This document shows, one piece after another, positions 1-7,686 of a DNA stretch of 33,537 nucleotides. The notes beneath the pieces are model-generated. The model had not been told where the DNA came from, did not search any database, and saw nothing but the letters and a program-made list of their open reading frames with translations. Origin of the DNA: an uncultured Pseudomonadota bacterium. Lineage in GTDB: Bacteria; Myxococcota_A; UBA796; SXON01. The stretch spans positions 1-33,537 of the forward strand of contig CAITDR010000082.1 of assembly GCA_903891165.1 (NCBI GenBank), read 5' to 3'. The position numbers and the translations under genes are program-made. The number at the start of each line of letters is the position of its first letter. The first letter of the stretch is position 1.

Positions 1-51
1 CCCTCCTCCCCTTGGCCCCCCCGCCCTATCGGGACCGGTTAGAGATGGGCC

Positions 52-462
52 ATGATCAAGCGTCTCGACCACATCGCCGTCGCTGTGCCCGACCTGGATC
101 GGGCCATCACCCGCTTCTGCGCCGACCTGGGCCTGAGCCTGGGTGGACAGGAGGACGTGCCCAGCCAGTCCACACGCACCGCCTTCCTGCCCATCCCCGG
201 CACCCGTATTGAGCTGGTCCATCCCATGGAGGGGAAAGGTCCGATCCAGGGATTTTTGGACAAAAAGGGGGGGGGCCTCCATCACCTTTGCTTTGAGACG
301 GACGACCTGGCCGGAGATGTGGCCACACTGCGGGCAAAAGGCTATCGCTTTACGACGGAGAACCCCGGTCCCGGCGCACATGGCTCGCTGGTGATCTTCT
401 TGCACCCCAAGGATTTTGATGGCGTCCTGATCGAGCTGGTGCAGCTCCCGGAAAAGCCGTGA
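52..462 (+). CDS. mce: methylmalonyl-CoA epimerase (VOC family)
   Basis: 136 residues, the usual size for this family. It should interconvert (2R)- and (2S)-methylmalonyl-CoA in the propionyl-CoA/methylmalonyl-CoA route, in the cytoplasm. The sequence begins KRLDHIAVAVPDL, the classic first strand with its metal-binding His, and carries GGGLHHLCFE (second His) and GVLIELVQ (the C-terminal Glu ligand), so the glyoxalase/VOC metal site looks complete. ATG at 52 is chosen because an in-frame TAG lies just upstream at 40-42 and a weak GAG Shine-Dalgarno precedes it. The stop overlaps the GTG start of nagZ by four bases, so it heads a four-gene operon. No mutase or propionyl-CoA carboxylase gene is visible, so the pathway partners lie elsewhere. 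Confidence 0.93.
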   Translation: MIKRLDHIAVAVPDLDRAITRFCADLGLSLGGQEDVPSQSTRTAFLPIPGTRIELVHPMEGKGPIQGFLDKKGGGLHHLCFETDDLAGDVATLRAKGYRFTTENPGPGAHGSLVIFLHPKDFDGVLIELVQLPEKP

Positions 463-1571
463 GCGTCTCCACCATCGGGCTGACCACCAGTACCGCCGAC
501 CGGAAGCGCCGGGCCGGCCAACGGCTGATTCTCGGGCTGGCTGGCCCCTCCATCCAGGCCGAAGAGCGGGAGCTGATCCGCGCCCTGCAGCCCGCCGGAT
601 TCATCCTCTTTTCGCGAAATGTCGAAGAACCTGCCCAGGTGCGAGAGCTGAACCGCGAATTGCGCAGCCTGGTGGGCGCCTCCACCCCGGCCTTGTGCAG
701 TGTGGACCAGGAGGGCGGTCGGGTGCAGCGCGTCAAGGCGCCCGCAACGGTATGGCCCCCGATGTTGTGGCTGGGGAATGTAGGTAGGACTACACTTTCA
801 GCAGCCGTAGGTCGGGCGATGGCGCTGGAATTGCGGGCGATGGACTTCGATCTCGACTACGCACCCGTGGCCGACATCCACTCCAACCCCCAAAATCCGG
901 TGATCGGCGACCGCTCCTTTGGACCTACCGCCCAGCGGGTGATCGAGCAGATGGTGCCTTTTTTCCAGGCGATGCAGGAAGAAGGAATGATCGCATGCGC
1001 CAAACACTTTCCCGGTCACGGCGATACCCGCACCGACTCGCACCTGGAGCTGCCGGTGGTGGAGGAGGACCCGGACCGATTGATGGAGAGGGAGATCGCA
1101 CCTTTTGCTGCCGCCGTGCGTGCAGGCATCGGAATGGTGATGACCGCCCATGTGCTGTACCCGGCCTTCGACGAGGAATGGCCCGCCACCATGTCCAGCC
1201 GGATCCTGGGGGGGATCCTGAGGAAGAAGCTGGGCTATTCCGGTGTGATCGTGTCGGACGACTTGGAGATGAAGGCGGTGCGGGGTCGCTACCCGCTGGA
1301 CATGCAGCTGCAGCGCGCCACCGCCGCCACGGTCGATCTTTTCCTGTGCTGCAAAGAGCCCCAACTCCAGCATGAAGCCTGGGAATGCCTGATCCGCCTG
1401 CAGGAGGAGGACAAGGTACAGGACCAGCTCGCCACCGACTCCTTCCGACGTATCCAGGCCATGCGCGAGCGCTTTTTGAAAGATCGACCTCCCCCGCCCG
1501 ATCTGTCCTTGCTGGGCTGCCCGGCTCACCAGGATCTGGTGATGCAGATCCGCGCCGAAGGTGCAGTATGA
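459..1571 (+). CDS. nagZ: beta-N-acetylhexosaminidase, GH3 (NagZ-like)
   Basis: 370 residues, one GH3 TIM-barrel domain as in NagZ. The family removes N-acetylglucosamine from muropeptides during cell-wall recycling. Visible motifs are the NagZ loop KHFPGHGDTRTDSH (about residues 182-195, with the acid/base His in DSH), DQEGGRVQR near residue 85, and SDDLEMKA around D267, the expected catalytic nucleophile. There is no obvious signal peptide, so a cytoplasmic location is likely. GTG at 459 overlaps the mce stop (GTGA), which supports translational coupling; the 3' end overlaps the next gene as ATGA. Function is firm at family level; substrate is inferred. Confidence 0.92.
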   Translation: MSVSTIGLTTSTADRKRRAGQRLILGLAGPSIQAEERELIRALQPAGFILFSRNVEEPAQVRELNRELRSLVGASTPALCSVDQEGGRVQRVKAPATVWPPMLWLGNVGRTTLSAAVGRAMALELRAMDFDLDYAPVADIHSNPQNPVIGDRSFGPTAQRVIEQMVPFFQAMQEEGMIACAKHFPGHGDTRTDSHLELPVVEEDPDRLMEREIAPFAAAVRAGIGMVMTAHVLYPAFDEEWPATMSSRILGGILRKKLGYSGVIVSDDLEMKAVRGRYPLDMQLQRATAATVDLFLCCKEPQLQHEAWECLIRLQEEDKVQDQLATDSFRRIQAMRERFLKDRPPPPDLSLLGCPAHQDLVMQIRAEGAV

Positions 1572-2101
1572 AGACCTTTCTTCCTATTTTTTTTGGCGCT
1601 GCCCTGCTCGGTAACCCGGCCGCCGCCTGCGAGGCCCCGCGCGCCATCGGCGACAGCGTCCAGGTGGCCTGGATCAGCCCGGTGCGGCAGACCGTGGGGG
1701 CCAAGACGATGATCTCCGTGGTACGAACCGCAGATTTCCGCGCCCTGGTGGGCACAAAAGATCGCGACCCCACTGCCATCTTGCGTGCGATCGGCATGCT
1801 CGGCCCCAAGCAAAAATTGAGGAAGGACTATAAGATTACCCTCTTCGATGTAAAGGCCGAGTGGCTGTGCCGCCCGATTCCGGGGGCCGAGGGGGAGGTG
1901 GTGGCGGGCCTGCGGCGTTGTGAGGAGAAACACCAGGACCGGGATGCCAGCACCCACCCCAAAGCCTGGACTGACTGCGGCTATCTTGTAGACGTACTCT
2001 CCGGCAAGCGGACGTTGGACATCTACCGGCTGGAGTGGAGCGCGGCAGTAACCTGGGGCTTCTGCGTGATGCCTCTCCAGCGTTTTCTGGAGGGGGCATG
2101 A
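1568..2101 (+). CDS. small secreted protein of unknown function
   Basis: 177 residues from the ATG at 1568, which overlaps the nagZ stop (ATGA). I prefer it to the longer upstream frame because it begins with a good signal peptide ([20 protein letters not shown], then CEAPRA). A mature N-terminal Cys directly after AAA could also make it a lipoprotein, though the lipobox is imperfect. The mature part has five or so cysteines (WLCRP, RRCEEK, TDCGY, WGFCV), suggesting disulfides in the periplasm. I recognise no domain. It sits inside the mce-nagZ-aroQ operon and its stop overlaps the aroQ start region. Confidence 0.75.
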   Translation: MKTFLPIFFGAALLGNPAAACEAPRAIGDSVQVAWISPVRQTVGAKTMISVVRTADFRALVGTKDRDPTAILRAIGMLGPKQKLRKDYKITLFDVKAEWLCRPIPGAEGEVVAGLRRCEEKHQDRDASTHPKAWTDCGYLVDVLSGKRTLDIYRLEWSAAVTWGFCVMPLQRFLEGA

Positions 2102-2541
2102 TGAAAAAACGCATCCTGGTCCTGCACGGTCCCAACCTGAACATGCTGGGGCGACGGGAGCCGGAAACCTACGGCAGCCAGACCTTGGCCCAGATCGACG
2201 CCCGGTTGAGCGAGCTGGGCACGGAGCTGGGTTGCAGCCTGGAATTCCAGCAGTCCAACCACGAAGGGGTGCTGATCGACCGGATCCAGGCCGCCTTCGG
2301 CCAGATCGACGGGGTGCTGATCAACCCCGGCGGTCTCACCCATTCCTCCGTGGCCCTGCGAGACGCACTCCTGGCCATCGCCGTCCCTTTTGTGGAGGTC
2401 CACCTCTCCAACATCCATGCCCGGGAGCCCTTCCGGCGGCACTCCTACTTCTCGGACGTGGCCGTCGGCGTCGTGGCAGGTTTTGGGGCAAGTTCCTACG
2501 AGCTGGGGCTACAGGGACTGGTCCGGCACCTGCAGTCCTGA
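2101..2541 (+). CDS. aroQ: type II 3-dehydroquinate dehydratase
   Basis: 146 residues, the normal length for the small dodecameric type II enzyme that converts 3-dehydroquinate to 3-dehydroshikimate in the shikimate pathway. Diagnostic motifs are [18 protein letters not shown] (catalytic Tyr24), [14 protein letters not shown] and [14 protein letters not shown] (catalytic His and substrate-binding Arg). Two ATGs are adjacent (2098 and 2101); I choose 2101 because the GGAGG at 2089-2093 is then seven bases away, while the family normally begins [11 protein letters not shown]. It is the last gene of the operon. It is followed by about 55 bases and a convergent gene, with a copy of the recurring palindrome in between. 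Confidence 0.96.
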   Translation: MKKRILVLHGPNLNMLGRREPETYGSQTLAQIDARLSELGTELGCSLEFQQSNHEGVLIDRIQAAFGQIDGVLINPGGLTHSSVALRDALLAIAVPFVEVHLSNIHAREPFRRHSYFSDVAVGVVAGFGASSYELGLQGLVRHLQS

Positions 2542-2579
2542 AAGCAGGCCGTCCCGGAAAAACCTCTTTCTTCTCCCCC

Positions 2580-2603
2580 AAAAAATGAATGAAGCCTCAT
2601 TCA
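2580..2603 (-). terminator. candidate intrinsic terminator of the coaB-like gene
   Basis: On the minus strand the palindrome copy 1 hairpin is followed immediately by six T residues (A-run 2580-2585 on the plus strand). This is the layout of a Rho-independent terminator placed exactly at the end of the coaB-like gene. The stem is only 7 bp and not G+C rich, so strength is uncertain. It has no T-run in the aroQ direction. Confidence 0.5.
2586..2603. repeat. recurring palindrome, copy 1 (TGAATGA-AGCC-TCATTCA)
   Basis: Perfect 7-bp inverted repeat around a four-base loop, lying between the convergent aroQ and coaB-like genes and overlapping the coaB stop codon. The same 18-bp unit occurs four more times in the window, always in gene-end or intergenic sequence. 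Confidence 0.85.
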
Positions 2604-3259
2604 CCGCGCCAGAGACGCAGGCGGGCCAGCAGCGCGGCCACCGCACGGTTGCGCTGCGGATGGGCCACTTCCGCCGCTTCTTCCACCAGGATCACCGAAG
2701 CCTCCAGCTCCCCCAGAACATTGGCAAAGACCAGATCGGAGCCAGTACGTCGCAATTGTGCTCGGGCAATGCTGGTAAGTTCCGAGGGCGTCAATCCCGG
2801 AGCCCCCGCCTTGAAGCTGACGATGCGGCAGGCGGGTGCCCAGCCCCGGATCTGATCCAGGATCTTTGGCGCGGGGGTGAGCCGTATAAAAATCTCCGCC
2901 TGCCCACTGGGAATTTTGGAGCTGTTCGGCGCCGCTTCATAGTCCCCCACGGCGGCAGAGTGCACCACGATCCCGTCGGGATGTGCCTTTAACCACGTGC
3001 ACATCCGATCCTGAAGATCCCTCGTTCCTCCATACTCTTCCATCTTCAGCTTCCAGTCCGGAAGCCCGGCCAGCCGGCGCTCAGCCACCGCGAGACGTGC
3101 CCGAAGCAGGGACTCCGCCGAGCCCAAGAGGTGCAGCGGCCCGTCCCCCAGCCCATCGATCAACGAAAGAGCAGTTCCACCGCTCGCAAATGCGGACAGG
3201 TAGCGGATGGCATCTACCCGGTTGCGCGTGGCTCCAGCGGTAAGCAGGATCGGCTTCAT
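2597..3259 (-). CDS. coaB: stand-alone phosphopantothenate-cysteine ligase-like (CoaB domain)
   Basis: 220 residues corresponding to only the C-terminal, CoaB half of the usual CoaBC (Dfp) protein. CoaB joins 4'-phosphopantothenate and cysteine in coenzyme A synthesis. The N-terminus LLTAGATRNRVDAIRYL matches the family's TAGATREPIDPVR nucleotide loop. HSAAVGDY matches AAVADYR, SKIPSG retains the strap Lys, and DLVFANVL matches the D-x-I-V-A-N motif. Departures from consensus are SFKAG where FAAET is usual, and loss of the Lys pair in the A-x-x-K-L-x-x-K segment. No CoaC partner is nearby. ATG at 3259; the stop lies in a palindrome. It is divergent from the next gene. It could be a specialised paralogue rather than the housekeeping enzyme. 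Confidence 0.75.
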   Translation of the reverse strand: MKPILLTAGATRNRVDAIRYLSAFASGGTALSLIDGLGDGPLHLLGSAESLLRARLAVAERRLAGLPDWKLKMEEYGGTRDLQDRMCTWLKAHPDGIVVHSAAVGDYEAAPNSSKIPSGQAEIFIRLTPAPKILDQIRGWAPACRIVSFKAGAPGLTPSELTSIARAQLRRTGSDLVFANVLGELEASVILVEEAAEVAHPQRNRAVAALLARLRLWRGE

Positions 3260-3316
3260 GAGCGCCGGATAACCGAAAAGCGGCGGGGCTGCGGCCCTTG
3301 AGTTACGCCGGTATGG
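3260..3316. promoter_or_regulatory. short divergent intergenic region
   Basis: 57 bases between the divergent coaB-like gene and the membrane-protein gene at 3317. Both need start signals here or inside each other's 5' ends, but I see no clear -35/-10 pair and no strong Shine-Dalgarno before 3317. Confidence 0.35.
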
Positions 3317-4816
3317 ATGCGCAGGCTGGAACCATGGCTGGTCGGGGCGGGGGTCGCGGGAGCGGTGGCCCTGCTTGCCGGTTTTTCGCCGGTCGGGGCA
3401 CAGCTGCCGCTACAGGCGCTACGTGCACAAGGGCTGGGTACCACCGCGGCCCTGCCCCAGCTCTGGCTGCTGCGTCTACTGGAGCCGCTGGTGGGCCTGG
3501 AAATGGGGTTGGCGCTGCTGTCTTGGCTGCTGATCGGCGCCGGTGCGGGGCTGCTCTGGTATGTGAGGCGTCGGGAAGGCGCCAGTGTGGGTACAGCGGT
3601 GGTCGCCACGGCGGTCGGGGCCTTGCCGCCGGTCCTGCACGGCCTGTGGAGCCTGGGGCTTCTGGAGCTGCTCTCCGTGCCCTTTGTGGTGGGAGCCCTG
3701 GCGATGGCCCGCCTTCGGCCTTTGTTTTCAGGACTCTGTATCCTGCTGTGTGCACTGGCCGATGCCAGGCTGGGCCTGATCGCCGGCCTGGGGGCGGCCT
3801 TGGGGGCACGTTCGTGGGGGCTGGCCTGGGTGGGGCTCCTGGCCGCAGCCGTGGGCAGCCGGGGAAGTGCGGACCTGGGGGTGCTGGACCCGGTCGATGT
3901 ATTCGCCCCATTTGTTGAAATTCGTCCTGAATCACTCACCATTGGATTGACCCTGGTCCTCGCTTGGATCCTTGGGACGATAGAGGGTAACTGGGGCCGG
4001 ACCTTTTTGTTTGGCTTGGTGGCAGCAGCCGGGCCGGTCCTGCGGGTGCTGGGAGAGCCGCTCTCGGTGGGGCCCTATGCCCTCCCACTGCCCGGCCTTG
4101 TTCTTGCTCTTTTTACACCCCACAGCGAGGGCTGGTCGGGGGCGTTGTTGGTGGCCTCCGTCGCGGGCGGGCTGGGACTGCAAGCCGGACCCCGGCTGTG
4201 GCCGGTCCTGGGGCTGTTGTGGGTGGTGGAGCTGGGCTGGATGGGAAAGCCCATGGAGAGCAACCTGAAGATGCCCCTGGCGGTACAGGATATGGAAGGG
4301 GGAAGTGGTACGATCCTGCATCTTCCTCTGGAAATCCAAGGGGAGGTGCACGACGCACCCCGCGGGGCCCACAGCCGCTACCAGTGGTGGGGAATGCTGC
4401 TGGGGCGGGAGACAATGCCTGGCTTTGCACCTATGGAAAAATACAGTCCCCTCTATGGGGAGCCGCTGGTGGTGCTGTGCCTGGACGTGGTTGCGGGTTC
4501 CGAACGCTACCTGATCCCACCCGAGCTGCCCGCTTCTACTCTTTCTACCCTTGGAATCAGCCAGGTAGTGCTCCACAGCGACGGTATCGACCCGCAGGGG
4601 CTGGCGGTACTGCGGGGGGTCTACGGGAGGTGGCTGGGGACGGCGCTACGGGATCCAACCGGAGTGGAGATCTACCCGGTACCCAAAAAAGAGGCGGTGC
4701 GTGTAGATCGATTGCAGGAACTCCGAGCATCGGGCGACGCCGACACGGCAAGCTGGAGGAGTATGGCCAGCTGGCTGCGGGAAGTAGGGAAGGGAAACAC
4801 GGAGAAGCCCAAATGA
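3317..4816 (+). CDS. polytopic membrane protein, GT-C-like C-terminal half
   Basis: 499 residues. The first ~300 residues are a series of Leu/Ala/Gly/Val-rich membrane segments (for example WLVGAGVAGAVALLAGF, ALLSWLLIGAGAGLLWYV, LAWVGLLAAAVG). The last ~200 residues are soluble. Segments such as ILHLPLEIQG, SRYQWWGMLLGRETMPGF, LGISQVVLHSDG and GVEIYPV resemble the periplasmic tail of bacterial GT-C-type membrane glycosyltransferase-like proteins. However, the acidic DE/DxD loop expected after TM1 in active GT-C enzymes is not evident, so I do not assign an activity. It starts 57 bases from the divergent coaB-like gene and ends ten bases before purine nucleoside phosphorylase, so it is probably co-transcribed with the salvage genes. 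The start lacks a good Shine-Dalgarno; another ATG four bases upstream is in a different frame. Confidence 0.75.
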   Translation: MRRLEPWLVGAGVAGAVALLAGFSPVGAQLPLQALRAQGLGTTAALPQLWLLRLLEPLVGLEMGLALLSWLLIGAGAGLLWYVRRREGASVGTAVVATAVGALPPVLHGLWSLGLLELLSVPFVVGALAMARLRPLFSGLCILLCALADARLGLIAGLGAALGARSWGLAWVGLLAAAVGSRGSADLGVLDPVDVFAPFVEIRPESLTIGLTLVLAWILGTIEGNWGRTFLFGLVAAAGPVLRVLGEPLSVGPYALPLPGLVLALFTPHSEGWSGALLVASVAGGLGLQAGPRLWPVLGLLWVVELGWMGKPMESNLKMPLAVQDMEGGSGTILHLPLEIQGEVHDAPRGAHSRYQWWGMLLGRETMPGFAPMEKYSPLYGEPLVVLCLDVVAGSERYLIPPELPASTLSTLGISQVVLHSDGIDPQGLAVLRGVYGRWLGTALRDPTGVEIYPVPKKEAVRVDRLQELRASGDADTASWRSMASWLREVGKGNTEKPK

Positions 4817-4826
4817 TGGATAAACA

Positions 4827-5621
4827 ATGATAGAAGAACGTTCTCTTCGGATTGGGGAGGTCGCCGAAAAGCTGCGAAGCTCCTTCGGCGAGGCCCCCGA
4901 TCTGGCCGTTGTGCTGGGCAGCGGGATGGGCTCGGTGCTAGGTAGGATGGAGGTGCTTCACAGTGTGCGGCGGGAGGCGCTGGGACTCCTGCCCACCGGC
5001 GTGTCCGGGCACGCGGGAACGGTGTCACTCGCACGGTGGGAAGGCAAGAACATCCTTATTTTTTCGGGGCGGCTGCACCTGTATGAGGGGCACCCGGTCA
5101 GCGAGGTGGTGCTGGGAGCCCGTGCCATCGCGCAGTGGGGGGTGAAAAACCTGGTTCTCTCCTCGGCAGTAGGGGGAATCCGTGCAGAGTGGCCGGTGGG
5201 GAGTCTGGTGCGAATCTGTGACCACATCAACCTGTCGGGGGTGAATCCCCTCTCCGGCCCCAATTTGCCGCCTGGAACGCGCTTTCCAGACCTGGGCAGC
5301 CTGTACAGTCCTGTGCTCAGAACGCTGCTGCCTCAGCTTCCCGAGGCCGTCTATGCAGCGATGTCCGGGCCTTCCTACGAAACCCCGGCGGAAATTCGGA
5401 TGCTCAAAAGCCTGGGTGCCGATGTCGTGGGCATGAGTATGGTGCACGAAGCCATCGCCGCACACCACCATGGGCTGCGGGTGCTGGGGCTCGCGGTGAT
5501 CAGCAACCCCGCGGCGGGGCTGGCCGCCGAGCCGCTGGCCCACCATGACGTCGAGGCCGCCGTGTCGCGCGCGGTGGAAACTTTTTGTGCTTCCTTGGCA
5601 CAGGTGGTACGGTCATGCTGA
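4827..5621 (+). CDS. punA: purine nucleoside phosphorylase (trimeric type)
   Basis: 264 residues, typical of the trimeric PNP/MTAP family that splits (deoxy)inosine or guanosine with phosphate to free base and (deoxy)ribose-1-phosphate. Landmarks are VVLGSGMG (phosphate loop, residues 28-35), SGHAG, GRLHLYEG (phosphate-binding His/Tyr), SSAVGG, GPSYETPAEIRMLKSLGADVVGMS (base-binding Glu and Met) and VISNPAAGL (base-binding Asn). Small departures from consensus are SSAVGG for S/TNAAGG and GMSMVHE for GMSTVPE. It overlaps the start of cdd by seven bases, forming a nucleoside-salvage pair. The Shine-Dalgarno is weak, so translation may be coupled to the upstream membrane-protein gene. Confidence 0.93.
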   Translation: MIEERSLRIGEVAEKLRSSFGEAPDLAVVLGSGMGSVLGRMEVLHSVRREALGLLPTGVSGHAGTVSLARWEGKNILIFSGRLHLYEGHPVSEVVLGARAIAQWGVKNLVLSSAVGGIRAEWPVGSLVRICDHINLSGVNPLSGPNLPPGTRFPDLGSLYSPVLRTLLPQLPEAVYAAMSGPSYETPAEIRMLKSLGADVVGMSMVHEAIAAHHHGLRVLGLAVISNPAAGLAAEPLAHHDVEAAVSRAVETFCASLAQVVRSC

Positions 5622-6028
5622 AAGAAAGTGAACTTTTTTCAGCGGCGATGACGGCACGCCTCCATGCCTATGCACCCTGGTCACACTTTCGAGTGGGTGC
5701 TGCGGTGCAGATGGCCTCGGGCAGCATCTACGCAGGCTGTAATGTGGAGAATGCAAGCTTCTCTCTGACTTGTTGCGCAGAGCGTGTCGCCATCTTCCAG
5801 GCCATCGCCGCCGGGGAGACCCAGCTGGTAGGCGTGGTGGTCATCACCGACACCCAGCCGGCGGCGAGTCCCTGCGGTGCCTGTCGGCAGGTGCTCTACG
5901 AGTTTGGCCCTGACGCAGAGATCCTGATGGCCGACCTGGAGGGGATCCAACGGCGGGCGCGACTGAGGGATCTGCTACCCGGGGGCTTTGGACCTGAGGA
6001 TCTGAGGAGAGGGCAGAAGCCTCTGTAG
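5615..6028 (+). CDS. cdd: cytidine deaminase
   Basis: 137 residues, the usual length of the homotetrameric zinc cytidine deaminase (cytidine or deoxycytidine to uridine). The zinc site is complete: CAER gives ligand Cys54 and catalytic Glu56, and PCGACRQVL gives Cys87 and Cys90. GCNVENAS is the substrate-binding loop and YAPWSHFRVGAA is the N-terminal signature. I choose ATG 5615 (MLKESELF) over an in-frame ATG at 5585, because 5615 gives the family's normal N-terminus and a seven-base overlap with the PNP gene. It is followed by a strong hairpin terminator at 6042-6071. Confidence 0.95.
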   Translation: MLKESELFSAAMTARLHAYAPWSHFRVGAAVQMASGSIYAGCNVENASFSLTCCAERVAIFQAIAAGETQLVGVVVITDTQPAASPCGACRQVLYEFGPDAEILMADLEGIQRRARLRDLLPGGFGPEDLRRGQKPL

Positions 6029-6041
6029 GATTGCCTTACGA

Positions 6042-6071
6042 CGTGACTCTGATCAGAGTCACGATTTTTTT
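6042..6071 (+). terminator. intrinsic terminator after cdd
   Basis: A perfect 22-bp palindrome (6042-6063, centred on TGATCA) is followed by seven T residues at 6065-6071. With a four-base loop it gives a 9-bp stem, a convincing Rho-independent terminator for the salvage operon. It overlaps the stop codon of the convergent methyltransferase gene; the minus-strand side has no T-run. Confidence 0.8.
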
Positions 6072-7030
6072 GCCTCTTCCTTTGCCGATTTCTTCTTGGG
6101 ATTCCGTTCCTCACGCGCCTGATCCAACAGCAGGGCATAACGTCGGGCATCCTCGGGATTGTCCAGCTTCTCGATCAGCGGAGAGCGAACAATCTTCGCC
6201 CGTTTTTCGGCATCCAGCCCCTTCCAGACCTGCCAGAGGCGGGCCTCGGCCACCTCAAAAAGATCCACACGGCGCTCCCCCTTGAAGAGGCGATGCTCGC
6301 GTGTCTTTTCGATGCCGACGAAATTCCGTCCCTCGGCCAGGGCCGCGACGAGAAAACTACCGGATCCAAAGGTATTGTCCAGGACCACATCGCCGGGGTT
6401 GCTGTAGGTCCGCACCAGGTAGCGGCCCAGGGCCACGGGCTTTTGGGTGGGGTGCCAGACCGGGCCCTCGGCCTCTGACGTGCGGGCGTGGAGGATCTCG
6501 GCAGGCGCACCCGAAGCAGAATCGTCGGAGCAGGAGGCTTCGGGGATGAAGTCGTCGGGATAGCGCCAGCCTTCGCTGCGAACCCGGATCGGAGAAAAAT
6601 CCCCGTAGGAGCCGGTGAGCTGCGATTTGCGAACGCCTTTGTCATAGGCTTCGCCGGGCTGCATTTCCGGGTTGTAGGTGGCGGGCTGTTTGTAGAAGAC
6701 GCAGACGTCTTCATGGCGTCGAAGCGGCTGTTTTTTGGCATTCAAGAAATTGGTGGCCTTGGACTTCTTCCAGATCAGCTTGTACTTGAAGTGCTGAGGC
6801 TGGGAGAGGATCAGGCGCGCCGTAAAAATCCCTTGACTTGTCAATACCACCGCGCCATTTGGAGCCAAAATCCTCCAATATTCAAGCCAAAGCTGCTCCA
6901 ACGGGATCGGACACTCCCATTCATTCTGGGTGGTGTCATAGGGCAGATCACAGAGCACCAGCTGCACAGAGTTTTCAGGCAGGGTCGCAAGCTGGGTGAG
7001 GCAGTCACCGTGGAGGAGGTGGTTGGGCAT
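6059..7030 (-). CDS. beta-class DNA methyltransferase (N4-cytosine/N6-adenine family)
   Basis: 323 residues. The catalytic motif IV, D28-L-P-Y31, precedes the SAM-binding motif I, D218-N-T-F-G-S-G-S225, the order of beta-class amino-methyltransferases. HPTQKP (residues 193-198) and the FLNAKKQPLRRHED stretch are also typical, and the region between them is the likely target-recognition segment. The C-terminus is Lys-rich (KKKSAKEEAKK). The ATG shares one base with the stop of the HNH gene (TGATG), making it the third gene of a cassette with the ATPase and nuclease. Known relatives include both orphan phage/chromosomal methylases and restriction-modification partners. The coupling suggests it protects host DNA from the neighbouring nuclease, which is inference. 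Part of the gene is near 48% G+C by hand count of one line (6841-6900). Confidence 0.9.
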   Translation of the reverse strand: MPNHLLHGDCLTQLATLPENSVQLVLCDLPYDTTQNEWECPIPLEQLWLEYWRILAPNGAVVLTSQGIFTARLILSQPQHFKYKLIWKKSKATNFLNAKKQPLRRHEDVCVFYKQPATYNPEMQPGEAYDKGVRKSQLTGSYGDFSPIRVRSEGWRYPDDFIPEASCSDDSASGAPAEILHARTSEAEGPVWHPTQKPVALGRYLVRTYSNPGDVVLDNTFGSGSFLVAALAEGRNFVGIEKTREHRLFKGERRVDLFEVAEARLWQVWKGLDAEKRAKIVRSPLIEKLDNPEDARRYALLLDQAREERNPKKKSAKEEAKKS

Positions 7031-7686
7031 CAGTCCGGGAAGTAGGCGGACAGGTTTGGAACAGAGCTACGCACAAGGGTGGAAAACGGTGCTTGTCGGG
7101 AAAGTTCCTCCTTCAGCTTCCTCTGAAGCAACGCCATTTCTGCCGGGTCGGTCACCGTCGAAAGCTGTGAGTATAAAATGAGAATATATGTGACCTGCTG
7201 ATGAACGGCGTCCACAATCGCCCGCCCCATCAGCGTATGAGCATCATGAATGTGGCGTAGCTCCTCTGCAGTGTTCTGCGCCACAATATCTCCAGGATAT
7301 TTCTCCACAAAAATGGCCTTCACTTCCGGAATAACCTGGAAGGATTGCACAAGACGGGACATAATTTCCGGCGGATCCAGCGATGGATCCAGAAGTGCTT
7401 TACCAGGATAGGATGGTGCGGAAGGGTAGTCAGGGCGTCGCTGGTTACAACCATCGGACGGCCCACAGCATGGAAAGAGATTTTTCCACTCGAACTTCAG
7501 ATTTGAGTCCACCGCCACGGGGATGCGATGATCCACCTGTTTGCCGGTCAAACCCCCGATGCGCTGCTCGCAGAGATAGCACTTCTTGAAGAAATCTTCA
7601 AAAAGTGCATCAAGAACATCTTTATTTTTGTACGAGTTCTTTCTTGCAAGGGAGACGGGAGCGGTCGCTCGGCGAAAAACCTCCAT
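7030..7686 (-). CDS. ptuB: HNH endonuclease, PtuB-like (Septu system)
   Basis: 218 residues from the ATG at 7686; an upstream in-frame start at 7728 would overlap the ATPase gene by 43 bases. The chosen start gives a TGATG junction with ptuA. The HNH/zinc-ribbon module is near the N-terminus: C36-Y-L-C39, then Q-V-D52-H53-R, W67-K-N69-L, C73-C74 and C80-N81. DH is the metal-binding/catalytic pair and the four cysteines should hold zinc. The remaining ~130 residues are helical and unassigned. HNH nucleases directly downstream of an ABC-type ATPase are the hallmark of Septu (PtuAB) anti-phage systems, and the CxxC-DH-WxNL-CN layout fits the PtuB/retron-associated HNH group. The substrate could be DNA or tRNA; the sequence does not decide. 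Confidence 0.8.
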   Translation of the reverse strand: MEVFRRATAPVSLARKNSYKNKDVLDALFEDFFKKCYLCEQRIGGLTGKQVDHRIPVAVDSNLKFEWKNLFPCCGPSDGCNQRRPDYPSAPSYPGKALLDPSLDPPEIMSRLVQSFQVIPEVKAIFVEKYPGDIVAQNTAEELRHIHDAHTLMGRAIVDAVHQQVTYILILYSQLSTVTDPAEMALLQRKLKEELSRQAPFSTLVRSSVPNLSAYFPD

